Source: Ardenticatenia bacterium (lineage in GTDB: Bacteria > Chloroflexota > Anaerolineae > Ardenticatenales > Ardenticatenaceae). From it: DNA of 34,498 nucleotides. The notes under the pieces were generated by a model, which saw only the letters and a program-made list of their open reading frames with translations, made no database searches and had not been told where the DNA came from. The position numbers and the translations under genes are program-made. Positions 8,769-16,576 of the stretch are shown here, one piece after another. The stretch spans positions 1 through 34,498 of the forward strand of contig JAUZRY010000064.1 of the NCBI GenBank assembly GCA_030949995.1. The letters are read 5' to 3'. Position 1 is the stretch's first letter; each line of letters starts with the position of its first letter.

Positions 8769-9353
8769 GTGATCGGCGAGATTGTGGAGACCACCACCTT
8801 GGGCTTCCGTGCCGGCAGCCAGGAACTGCACCGCCCCCCGGCGCTGGGAGAGCTGGTCAAAGTCCGCCACCAGGGACGCGATCACTGGTACGCCGTGGTG
8901 CTCTACAGCACCACCGGCGCCGAGGCCGGACGCCATGTGGTCCGCCGCGCCACGCCAGACGTGCGCGACGAGGCCATCTACCGGGAAAATCCGCAGCTCC
9001 AGCGGCTCCTGCACACCCTGTTCGAGGCCCGGCTGGTCGGGTGGCGGGAGGAGGACCGCCTGTGGCAGACCGTGCCGCCGCTGCCCCCGCCCCTGCACTA
9101 CAGCGTCTACTCCTGCACGGCCGAGGAAGTCGCTGACTTCAGCGAGCGGCTGCACTACTTCCGCCTGCTTGTGGACCCTCCGCCGCCCCTGCCGGCCGAA
9201 CAGGTGCTGGCCGCCCACATTCGCCACGTCTACGTCCGGCGAGGCTACGATGATGAGTGGCTGACACGAGCTGCCCGCGAGGTGGCCAGCCTGCTCAAGG
9301 AGGATCACGCCCGGCTCTTGAGCCTGCTCTACGCCATCGACCCGGAGCGCTAG
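8769..9353 (+). CDS. HAS-barrel domain protein of unknown function
   Basis: A 194-residue protein read from the GTG at 8769, 7 nt after GGAGG. The first 50 or so residues (MIGEIVETTTLGFRA, then PPALGELVKV) resemble the HAS-barrel, a small beta-barrel found at the N-terminus of HerA-type ATPases and some ATP synthase-like subunits. The remainder is charged and helical, with no catalytic motif I recognise. It sits between the TenA-family gene (28 bp upstream) and the deacetylase, whose ATG immediately follows the stop. No HerA or NurA gene is in the window, so a DNA end-processing role cannot be inferred. Confidence 0.65.
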   Translation: MIGEIVETTTLGFRAGSQELHRPPALGELVKVRHQGRDHWYAVVLYSTTGAEAGRHVVRRATPDVRDEAIYRENPQLQRLLHTLFEARLVGWREEDRLWQTVPPLPPPLHYSVYSCTAEEVADFSERLHYFRLLVDPPPPLPAEQVLAAHIRHVYVRRGYDDEWLTRAAREVASLLKEDHARLLSLLYAIDPER

Positions 9354-10772
9354 ATGCGATCACACCGTCCGATGCGCTTGGCCCAAGTCACCGTGCTGGT
9401 GGCCGTTGTCCTCGTGCTCCTCGGCATTGGCGTGGCCGTGACGGTAGCCGCCCCGTTCCACACCCGGCTTGGGCTCACCATCCCCCCATCGTCCTCCGCC
9501 AGCCCCACGCCGTCGCCTTCGCCACAGACCACGCCAACAGCCACGCCCACACCGTCGGCCACACCGTCCCCCACGCCGACGCCCACGCCGTCGGCCACAC
9601 CAACGCCCACGCCCGTGCCGGCCGCCTTTATCCCCTTACCATCCTACGGTGAGCCCAACTGCGGCCTGACCATGATCAAGGGCCAGCTCCGCACGGCCGA
9701 CGGCCTGTTGAACGGCGTGCCCGTGCGCGTCTGGTGGGAGGGCTCTGACGGCTTTATCTCCTTGCCCTCTGGTGAAGACCCAACCAAGCCGGCCGGCTAC
9801 TGGGACGTGGTGCTCGACACCTACGCCAAGCCAGGGCGCTGGTACGTGGCCGTCGTCGATCCCACGACGGGCGTCCTCCTCTCGCCCGTGGTCACCGTTG
9901 ACACAGAAGCTGAACCGTGTGAGCCGGGCAGTGAGGGACAACAGGTGATTACCGTGGACTTCGTGCTCCAAACAGGCCAGATCGGCCGGCCCGGCCCCAC
10001 GTTCACCCCCTCGCCGACGCCGGTGCCCACCTTTACCCCCACGCCCTATCCCACGCCCGACGGACAATCGCGCACCGTGCGGGTGCCCATCCTCATGTAC
10101 CACTACATCAGCACGCCGCCCCCGGGCGCCGACCGCTACCGGCGGGACCTGAGCGTGCCCCCGGATGTCTTCCGCGCCCAGATGGGGTACCTGAAGGCAC
10201 AGGGCTACCAGACCGTCTCCCTCCGGGACCTGGTCTACGCCCTGACGCGGGGCACCCCCCTGCCACCCAGGCCCATCGTCATCACCTTCGACGACGGCTA
10301 CCGCGACAACTACGAGAACGCCTTCCCCGTGCTCAAGGAGCTGGGCTTCACGGGCACCTTTTTTGTCCTCACAGGGCCCATCGACCAGAACAACCCGATC
10401 TACATGACGTGGGACCAATTGCGCGAGATGCGCGCGGCCGGCATGGAGATCGGCGTTCACTCCCGCGATCACGTGGAGCTCCGGGGGCGCTCCTACGAGT
10501 ACCTGGTCTGGCAAGTGCTGGGGGCCAGTCAGGCCGTCGAGCGCCAGCTCGGCTTCAGGCCGGAGGTGTTCTCCTATCCTAGCGGGCTCTACGACCAACG
10601 CACTGTCGAGGTGGTGCGTTCAGCCCATTTCTGGGCAGCCGTGACAACCAGGGGGGGCATCACCCATCGCACGGAGAACCTGCTCACCCTCAGGCGGGTG
10701 CGCGTGCGCGGCACGTGGGGCGTGGCCGAATTTGCCCAAGCTCTGGCCTACTGGGAGAAGGCAGGCCGATGA
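9354..10772 (+). CDS. Membrane-anchored polysaccharide deacetylase (NodB/CE4) with an extra surface domain
   Basis: A 472-residue protein. Residues 9-33 form one membrane segment or uncleaved signal. Residues 45-92 are a Pro/Thr/Ser linker. Residues 98-206 form a domain beginning GEPNC with a second Cys at 189. A second Pro/Thr linker (212-236) leads to the NodB catalytic domain with TFDDGY (311-316, metal-binding Asp and general base), HSRDH (His369 and His373, metal ligands) and FSYPSGLYD. CE4 enzymes remove N- or O-acetyl groups from peptidoglycan, chitin-like polymers or xylan, and this one would act outside the membrane. The ATG abuts the previous stop, so it is probably cotranscribed with the upstream genes. 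The 98-206 domain recurs in the next gene. Confidence 0.88.
   Translation: MRSHRPMRLAQVTVLVAVVLVLLGIGVAVTVAAPFHTRLGLTIPPSSSASPTPSPSPQTTPTATPTPSATPSPTPTPTPSATPTPTPVPAAFIPLPSYGEPNCGLTMIKGQLRTADGLLNGVPVRVWWEGSDGFISLPSGEDPTKPAGYWDVVLDTYAKPGRWYVAVVDPTTGVLLSPVVTVDTEAEPCEPGSEGQQVITVDFVLQTGQIGRPGPTFTPSPTPVPTFTPTPYPTPDGQSRTVRVPILMYHYISTPPPGADRYRRDLSVPPDVFRAQMGYLKAQGYQTVSLRDLVYALTRGTPLPPRPIVITFDDGYRDNYENAFPVLKELGFTGTFFVLTGPIDQNNPIYMTWDQLREMRAAGMEIGVHSRDHVELRGRSYEYLVWQVLGASQAVERQLGFRPEVFSYPSGLYDQRTVEVVRSAHFWAAVTTRGGITHRTENLLTLRRVRVRGTWGVAEFAQALAYWEKAGR
9499..9620 (+). repeat. Low-complexity Pro/Thr-Ser coding repeat (linker)
   Basis: Imperfect tandem units of the form ACGCCCAC and CCGTCGGCCAC encode PT/PS dipeptides in the deacetylase. 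A shorter tract of the same kind lies at about 11429-11490 in the next gene. Such linkers separate surface domains from the membrane anchor in many Chloroflexota proteins. Confidence 0.8.
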
Positions 10773-10862
10773 CCTCGCGGCCCAAAACGGGATCACGAAC
10801 GCGTTTACCCAAGTGAAGCCCACGTCCACAACGCCCGGAAAACCGGCACAGAGGGGGCAGAT

Positions 10863-11837
10863 GTGCATTGGCACGCGTTCGTGGTTCTCATCGTTATCAT
10901 CACGGCGGTGTTCAACGCTCTGGGCACCAGTCCCCTGGCGATCACAGGGGCAACACTCACACTGGAGTGGGACCCACGCCTGGATGACCTTCAAGTCACC
11001 TATCGCCCGGCCGAGGAGTGCGCTCAGGGCTGCTGGCGCCTGGTCTCAGCCCGCTTCGAGGACGTGGATGAGAGCAACGGCCTGCACCACATCTGGGCAC
11101 GGCTCCTGGACGCCGACGGCCAACAAGTGGCCGACCGCCCCTGGCACGTGGCCTGGCCCGACGGCGATCAACGCCTCATGAGCAAGGCCGCCCCCGATTG
11201 GGCCGACTTCGCCATGTACGCCGGCTACGACCCGGCCAACGGCCCCGGTCCCTACCGGGCCTACGCCGGCGACGACGAGCGGCGGAGCGATGTGGTGCTC
11301 GGCATGGGGCTTCCCCTGAACCAACACGTCAGCTTTCGCCTTGTCTGGCAGTGGACGGATTCCCCAAGCGCCTCCCCAACGCCCGCGAGCGGGGCGCCTC
11401 GCGTTTTTCTGCCCATCATCGTGCGCCAGCTTCCGCCCACGCCGACGGCGACGCCCACCTCATCCCCCACGCCTACCCCAACGCCCCAGTACACGGGCGT
11501 TCTGGTCGGCTGGGAGCCAAACTGCGCCGGCACCCAGGTGAAGGGCACAGTGCGAGACGTCGACGGCACCCCGCTCCCCGGCATCGCCGTGCGCGTGCTC
11601 CTCTTCGGCATCCAACACGGGGACCTACTCGTTACTGACACCAACGGCGCCTACGAGTTCAACCGCTTCGGCACGTCCGATCCGCTGCTGGAGATCGATT
11701 ACACCGTGGCCGTTCTCGACCCCGCGACGGGAACCCTCCTCTCCAACGAAGTCTACGTGCGCACCGACCGCAACGAGTGTCAGCCCGGCGGCTCGGGCCG
11801 CCAAGTGGCCACCATTGACTTCACCCGCCGTCCGTAA
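10863..11837 (+). CDS. Membrane-anchored surface protein with Pro/Thr linker and Cys-containing C-terminal domain
   Basis: 324 residues from the GTG at 10863. A hydrophobic segment (residues 6-21) anchors an extracellular region of about 150 residues that I do not recognise, then a Pro/Thr linker (about 190-208) and a domain (214-320) starting GWEPNC with a second Cys at 306. That domain matches the deacetylase domain upstream: both share EPNC, a VRV strand, VLDP/VVDP with TGxLLS, and a CxPGxxGxQ ending with an IDF/VDF strand. It looks like a carboxypeptidase-regulatory or Ig-like surface module. An ATG at 10769 overlapping the previous stop could be the real start: deleting one A from the run 10784-10787 joins it in frame and gives 355 residues. 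Confidence 0.7.
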   Translation: MHWHAFVVLIVIITAVFNALGTSPLAITGATLTLEWDPRLDDLQVTYRPAEECAQGCWRLVSARFEDVDESNGLHHIWARLLDADGQQVADRPWHVAWPDGDQRLMSKAAPDWADFAMYAGYDPANGPGPYRAYAGDDERRSDVVLGMGLPLNQHVSFRLVWQWTDSPSASPTPASGAPRVFLPIIVRQLPPTPTATPTSSPTPTPTPQYTGVLVGWEPNCAGTQVKGTVRDVDGTPLPGIAVRVLLFGIQHGDLLVTDTNGAYEFNRFGTSDPLLEIDYTVAVLDPATGTLLSNEVYVRTDRNECQPGGSGRQVATIDFTRRP

Positions 11838-11857
11838 CGTAGTCGCGCGATTTACGG
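11832..11857. terminator. Inverted repeat between convergent genes, possible bidirectional terminator
   Basis: CCGTAA (11832-11837) and TTACGG (11852-11857) form 6-bp arms around a 14-nt loop, and the arms contain the stop codons of both convergent genes. There is no clear T tract, so the terminator role is weakly supported. Confidence 0.3.
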
Positions 11858-14758
11858 GCGCTGACGGTGGCCGGGAAAGCGCTCAACGTGGGTCTGGACC
11901 AACGTGCTGGCCAGGTCAGGCGCTTGGAGCCGGATTCGCTCCACATCCTCGCGCCGCAACACGAACGTCCACACGTGGGTGATAGCTCTGGCCGTAAAGG
12001 GGTAGGTGCTCTGCTCTGGGAGCAGCGCGAGCTGGCCGAAGAACGTCCCCGGCTCGGCGCGGGCCGTGACGGTGGGCTCCTCCTCATCCCCCCCGATGAA
12101 TTCTACTTGGCCCTCCTGAATCACGAAAAAGCGGTCGGCCGGATCGCCCCGCCGCACGATGATCTCGCCCGGCAAGAACATCTGAAAGCGCAGATGTCGG
12201 GCGAGCAGAGCTCGGTGCTCCACAGAAAGGCTTTGGAAGAGGGAGATGCGGCTGAGCCGGTCGAACATCTTGGAGTGCTGAGCTGTGCGGATCAGCTCCA
12301 GTTGTGTCTGAGCTGCCTCGTAACCGGGATTCAAGTCGAGTGCCTTGGTGAATGCCCTGGAGGCCTCATCAAACCGTCCCAACATCTTGTAAGCCTGTCC
12401 CAAGTTGTAATAGTGGTGAGGATTGGTTGGCTCCAGTTGGACGGCGGCCTCGAAGACGTAACAGGAGCGTTCATAATCCCCGCTCTCGAAGTATGTGATG
12501 CCGAGTTGATTGTAGGAATCGACAAAGTCAGGTTGCAGGCGAATGGCCTCCCGCAGGGCAATAATGGCGTACTCATACTGCCCGATTTGACGGTACACGA
12601 TGCCCATCTCGTAGGGCACGAAGATCAACGTCTCGTCCAGGAGCAGGGCCTCCCAGAAGTAGGTCAGGGCCCGTTCGTAGAGCCCCCGGTGTTCGAGGGC
12701 CAGTCCACAGCAGAACTTGAACGTGGCTAGCCGGTGGAGGTCGTCGGAGAGCTCTTCGGCCAGGCGCTTCCAGATCGGGCTCTCGATGGAAACGCCGGCC
12801 AACGCCTCGGCCGCGATCCAGAGGCGGCGATACTCCGTGCCATCCCCCACGATATCCAGGAAGACTTGGGTCGGCTCGGCGCTAATGCCGAAGAAGAGCA
12901 CGGCCGTGCCCGCCCAGTGGATGGCGTCGTGGGGGTCCTCGAAGTAAGCCGCCATGCGCTCGCCCAGCTCCCGCAACTGGAAGGCGGCAAAGTACTCCCG
13001 CACGGCCTGGTGGAGGAACTCAACCTGCTCCCGGTCGCCGCTCAGGCGCAGGAGCCCGCTGAAAAGCAGGCCCTCGAAGATGTCCTTGGCCGACGCCTGA
13101 AGGGAGGCGGCAAAAGTTGCCTCGCGGATAAGCCAGTAACACTGTTCGCGGCTCATCGTTTCCAGACGCTGATGTTGCATGGCCAAGGCCAAGTAGCCCA
13201 ACACCTCGCGGGAGACATCCACCTGGACCTTGGCCTTGCTACGGCCGAAAATACGCCACCATTCGGTCTCCGTGCGGCGCAGGAGGCGCTCGACAAACGC
13301 CTCGTACAGGAGCCCGCGGTTCTTGGGCAGAGCAACGTCCTCCTGGATGTCGGCAATTTGAGTGAACATGAAGAGCAGCAGGGGGGAGTGGGCCAACTGG
13401 CGCAGCTCCGGATCTGCCAGAATCTCCTCGGCCAGGCGCTTGCCTCGCGCAGGATCCAAGTAGCGGGTGATGTAGAGCTCGATGTCGGCCTCGGAAAGGG
13501 GTTCGAGGAAGATGGGCACAAATCCGTCAATGGGCACGAAGTGTTCTGTGCGGCAGGTGAGCACAATCTGGTGGACGGGGGAAATCTGTCGCAGGAACCG
13601 GAAGAATTCCTCTTGGGCTTCCTCGGGGATCTCGTTCAAGCCGTCAAACAGCAGAGCCAAACGCACAGGAGGAGCTTGATCGTCCAAGCGGGTGAGTTCC
13701 CCGCGGAGCAACCGGCACACTTCCTCCACGTGCTGGATGTGTGTAATGCCCCCGTGGTGCAGGGCGTCGAGAATCAGCGTTTCCACCTGCTGATGGCGGC
13801 GCACGAGGTTCAACCGCACGAAGACCGGCAGCGTTACCGAGGTGACGCCCTCCTGGTTCACACGGCGCATCTCCCGGTCGGCCAGGTAGTGGGTGTAGTA
13901 CCGCAACACGGTGGTCTTGCCGGCCCCAGGTGCCCCGACCAGCAAGACCCGCTCGTGGTGGGTGAGGTAGTAGAGCACGGGCGCAGTGGCCACGCGCGCC
14001 CACACCACATCCTCGTCAACCCAGCGGCGCGTGGAAAGCCGGTTTTCCTCCCACGGCTCCTGGCGGGAGAACGCCCCCGAGCCGGCCTCCAGGGCACGCA
14101 ATTGACTTCCCCGCAGGGGGACGAAGAGCTCCTGCCAGATGGAGAACTCCGGCAGGTGGGCGGTGGTGGTCAGGTAGTGGTCCACCGGCGGCCGGGCAGG
14201 CAGGTGGTCGCCCTCCTCATGGGCGTCGAACTGGAACAACATGCCCTTCCAGGACCAGAAGTCCGGTGCCTCGGCCGCCATCTTCTGGATGAACTCGCTC
14301 GTTCCCCAGAGAACGATGGGTTGCTTAATAATTGTGGTTCCATCCCTGAATATATTGAGAAAATGAAGAAATTTCTCCTGTTGCTCATCATTGTAAGACT
14401 CGAAACCGTAGACAAAGAGCACAATGTTATGGTAGCGGCCCACCAGTTCTAAGTCCTTAAAGCCGGGGCTGTCCGTCAAGTCGCGCAGCACCCGCACCAA
14501 GTTCAAATCGTGTTCGCTCACCTTGATGGGGTACACGTAGATGTCGTGCTCGGCGAAGCGCTGTTTGAAGTAGCGGAAGAGCTGGTTGCGCAGCTCGACG
14601 TTATTGCACTCCACCGTGGCAATGCCACCCAAACGGCTCAGGCGCACCATAGTGAGGAGCAGTTGAATCTGCTCTTGGTATTTGGCCTCCAATTCGGCGA
14701 AGGAGAACGTTGGGGCCGAATCACTCGTCCGACCGTGGGAAGCACACATAACGCTCAC
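11852..14758 (-). CDS. STAND NTPase: N-domain, NACHT, TPR, cyclic-nucleotide-binding fold
   Basis: 968 residues, GTG start (14756-14758) overlapping the ATPase stop by 4 bp. Residues 20-180 resemble an NTPase-like domain without a P-loop, ending APDFWSWKG, known to me from Chloroflexi and cyanobacterial multi-TPR proteins. The NACHT domain has Walker A GAPGAGKTT (275-283), Walker B LLFDGLNEIP (369-378) with the NACHT-type extra acidic residues, the TCRTEHF sensor (401-407) and the helical module marker FLHQAVREYFAA (581-592). TPRs fill about 680-820. Residues 838-950 form a cNMP-binding fold with FGQLALLPEQSTYPFTA: the usual FGE Glu is Gln and the phosphate-binding Arg is absent, so classical cAMP binding is doubtful. 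STAND proteins are ligand-gated switches in regulation, cell death or phage defence. No nuclease or membrane effector is visible. Confidence 0.9.
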   Translation of the reverse strand: MSVMCASHGRTSDSAPTFSFAELEAKYQEQIQLLLTMVRLSRLGGIATVECNNVELRNQLFRYFKQRFAEHDIYVYPIKVSEHDLNLVRVLRDLTDSPGFKDLELVGRYHNIVLFVYGFESYNDEQQEKFLHFLNIFRDGTTIIKQPIVLWGTSEFIQKMAAEAPDFWSWKGMLFQFDAHEEGDHLPARPPVDHYLTTTAHLPEFSIWQELFVPLRGSQLRALEAGSGAFSRQEPWEENRLSTRRWVDEDVVWARVATAPVLYYLTHHERVLLVGAPGAGKTTVLRYYTHYLADREMRRVNQEGVTSVTLPVFVRLNLVRRHQQVETLILDALHHGGITHIQHVEEVCRLLRGELTRLDDQAPPVRLALLFDGLNEIPEEAQEEFFRFLRQISPVHQIVLTCRTEHFVPIDGFVPIFLEPLSEADIELYITRYLDPARGKRLAEEILADPELRQLAHSPLLLFMFTQIADIQEDVALPKNRGLLYEAFVERLLRRTETEWWRIFGRSKAKVQVDVSREVLGYLALAMQHQRLETMSREQCYWLIREATFAASLQASAKDIFEGLLFSGLLRLSGDREQVEFLHQAVREYFAAFQLRELGERMAAYFEDPHDAIHWAGTAVLFFGISAEPTQVFLDIVGDGTEYRRLWIAAEALAGVSIESPIWKRLAEELSDDLHRLATFKFCCGLALEHRGLYERALTYFWEALLLDETLIFVPYEMGIVYRQIGQYEYAIIALREAIRLQPDFVDSYNQLGITYFESGDYERSCYVFEAAVQLEPTNPHHYYNLGQAYKMLGRFDEASRAFTKALDLNPGYEAAQTQLELIRTAQHSKMFDRLSRISLFQSLSVEHRALLARHLRFQMFLPGEIIVRRGDPADRFFVIQEGQVEFIGGDEEEPTVTARAEPGTFFGQLALLPEQSTYPFTARAITHVWTFVLRREDVERIRLQAPDLASTLVQTHVERFPGHRQRP

Positions 14759-16086
14759 ACATCCACCGGTATGGGCTCACGCTCGGCAATCAGGCGCTGC
14801 ACAATGGGGTGGACATCGTACCAGTAATCGCCGTTGACGTACTCCAGCACACACAGGGATTGCAAGTATTCCCACACCTGTTCACTGTCATCACAGTCCT
14901 TGGTCAGGTGAATGCGCTTGAGGCGCACGTAGTCCGACCTGGTGAGCCGACGGCTGAAATCGCGCTTGAACTCATTGATCACCCACTCGAGCACATCGCG
15001 CGTGATCATGTCGTACCGGAAGGTGGCGCAGTAGAGGCACGCATCTTGCACCATCTTGATCAGGTGGCGCACCACCCCGCCCGATACCTTGACCATCTCT
15101 TCCACCACTCCGTCCTCGAAGAGTTCGGGCGCCACCCGGCGGTGAACCAACTCCATCATTTTGAGAATGTCAGGTTCATAGAATCCCTTCTCAGGGCACC
15201 GATGCATCACTTTGAACATGGGCACCGGATAGCTCCTGTAAGGGCCGAAGCTGGGACTATCGCCCAACTCGTACATGAGGGAAACGGGTGCTGTGTAGAT
15301 GGCCATACAACTGAGCAGCGTCAAGAAAGGGCCATCATCGCGGAAGACGCGCAGGGCTTCCCGTTTGGGCAATTTGTCCAGATCGTCAATGACCAGGAGC
15401 ACGTTCATGCCGCTGATCTCCTTCAGGCGCTCGAGCAAATTGTTCACCAGGTGGCGCAGCTCCGGAGCGCGCTTCTTGACACGGTAACGGACTTCGGACC
15501 CAAAGCGCCCTCCGCCGCGAATTCGGATGCCCAGCAGGTTGAGGAAACTCAGCAACTTGGGCAGGCCGAAATCGGTGCTCACCTCCACGTCGGCTCCCAA
15601 CGTCGTAGTGGCAAATCGCTCCACCTCTCGGTTGATCCAATCGGTGATCTCCCGAATGTAGTGCTGGGGAAAGCTCAAATCGAGCCGCTCCAGCCGGTTG
15701 TACACGCCGATCACGATGGAGAAGGCGATGTCCGTGTAGTCCACGTCCTGCAGGTCGAGAATCTCGTTGACCGAGTAGGGCACCACGAAGAGCAGGTCCC
15801 GCAACGTTTCGTCCCCCTCGATCTCCTTGACCGAACGGTTCAGCTCCGTGCTCTTCCCACAGCCCACGTGGCCGGAGACAATAAACTTCGTGTCCAAACC
15901 TCGCTCAGCCCCCCACAACAGTTCCTGTTTGAGCAACTCCAGGCGGGAATCATGGTCTGAGCGCGCCACGTAAAAGGCATCGAGCTGGTCACCTTGCAAG
16001 GGGATGCGGTAATCCGTGTTGGCGTAGGCATCCACGAAGTTGGTTGCCGCTCGAGGATACCGGGGCCACTCCACACGTATCGTCAT
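14755..16086 (-). CDS. AAA-type P-loop ATPase, partner of the NACHT protein
   Basis: A 443-residue protein from the ATG at 16084-16086, 5 nt after GGGGAGG; an in-frame GTG at 16107 lacks such a site. Walker A is GHVGCGKST (72-80), Walker B is LLVIDDLDK (230-238), and a SGGVVRHLIK segment near 335-344 looks like a sensor-2 Arg helix. The C-terminal 100 residues (LTRSDYVRLKRIH to WYDVHPIVQRLI) look like a winged-helix domain, as in ORC/Cdc6-like and AAA_16 or KAP-like ATPases. No effector domain or membrane helix is visible. The 4-bp overlap with the NACHT gene and the promoter at 16369-16397 make this a two-gene unit. The biological role is unknown. Confidence 0.85.
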   Translation of the reverse strand: MTIRVEWPRYPRAATNFVDAYANTDYRIPLQGDQLDAFYVARSDHDSRLELLKQELLWGAERGLDTKFIVSGHVGCGKSTELNRSVKEIEGDETLRDLLFVVPYSVNEILDLQDVDYTDIAFSIVIGVYNRLERLDLSFPQHYIREITDWINREVERFATTTLGADVEVSTDFGLPKLLSFLNLLGIRIRGGGRFGSEVRYRVKKRAPELRHLVNNLLERLKEISGMNVLLVIDDLDKLPKREALRVFRDDGPFLTLLSCMAIYTAPVSLMYELGDSPSFGPYRSYPVPMFKVMHRCPEKGFYEPDILKMMELVHRRVAPELFEDGVVEEMVKVSGGVVRHLIKMVQDACLYCATFRYDMITRDVLEWVINEFKRDFSRRLTRSDYVRLKRIHLTKDCDDSEQVWEYLQSLCVLEYVNGDYWYDVHPIVQRLIAEREPIPVDV

Positions 16087-16368
16087 CCTTACCCTCCCCT
16101 TCACCACTGTTATCCTGAAGAAGTGCTTGGGGACGCCGGAGTCGGGAGCGCCGGAACCACGTGGTCACACGTGCCGGCCACGGTCGCACGCGCTACACGT
16201 GCTCATCCCTTCTCGCTCAAGGGGCCCGATGCCCGGCAACCGGCGGGGAAAACCGAGGACACACCACAATCACCGCCCCACGTCCACGTGTGTGCCGTGC
16301 GATGTACCCCGTGCCATCGCCCGAGTCACCTGTCTTTTGCTCGGCGCGTGGTGCAGTGGTCCTTTGGT

Positions 16369-16397
16369 ATAATACGGGAAGTCATCCATCATGTCAA
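16369..16397 (-). promoter_or_regulatory. Sigma-70 type promoter of the ATPase-NACHT unit
   Basis: Minus strand: -35 TTGACA (16392-16397), 17-bp spacer, -10 TATTAT (16369-16374). Predicted start is near 16362, which gives a leader of about 275 nt before the ATG at 16086. Confidence 0.7.
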
Positions 16398-16483
16398 CAT
16401 ACAGGTGATGAGTTATCCTTTAGTTTATGTCACCCTCATTCCCGTCACCCCCATCAGTTGCCCTGCCCCCATCCTGAGCCCAC

Positions 16484-16511
16484 TTGACATCCGGACACGT
16501 GGTGATATAAT
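16484..16511 (+). promoter_or_regulatory. Consensus sigma-70 promoter of the haem operon
   Basis: -35 TTGACA (16484-16489), 16-bp spacer, -10 TATAAT (16506-16511): both boxes are perfect consensus. A CACGTG hexamer (16496-16501) lies within the spacer and could bind a regulator. Predicted start is near 16518, about 60 nt before the hemA GTG. Confidence 0.85.
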
Positions 16512-16576
16512 CCGTTGACGTTTTATCAGGATTAGTGAATTTTACATAGATTTTCACCGACCACAGGAGCGGGACC

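Larger units (their letters stand above)
16087..16576. other. Divergent intergenic region between the ATPase and hemA
   Basis: 490 bp with no credible gene. It holds two divergent promoters (minus 16369-16397, plus 16484-16511) and five CACGTG hexamers at 16158-16163, 16168-16173, 16196-16201, 16285-16290 and 16496-16501. The first is part of the octamer CCACGTGG. Four lie in the predicted leader of the ATPase transcript and one in the spacer of the hemA promoter. Short open frames here have no ribosome site and no recognisable product. Confidence 0.7.

Noticed and set aside
12734-14452. A 572-codon open frame antisense to the NACHT gene
   Set aside because: The NACHT, Walker and TPR motifs lie on the minus strand. 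The plus-strand frame shows no recognisable domain.
16365-16373. Extended -10 (TGG TATAAT) on the plus strand as a second hemA promoter
   Set aside because: No -35 box at a suitable distance. The same bases are better explained as the -10 box of the minus-strand promoter 16369-16397.
16040-16487. Short plus-strand open frames between the ATPase and hemA
   Set aside because: No ribosome binding sites and no recognisable products; composition looks non-coding and the region holds promoters.
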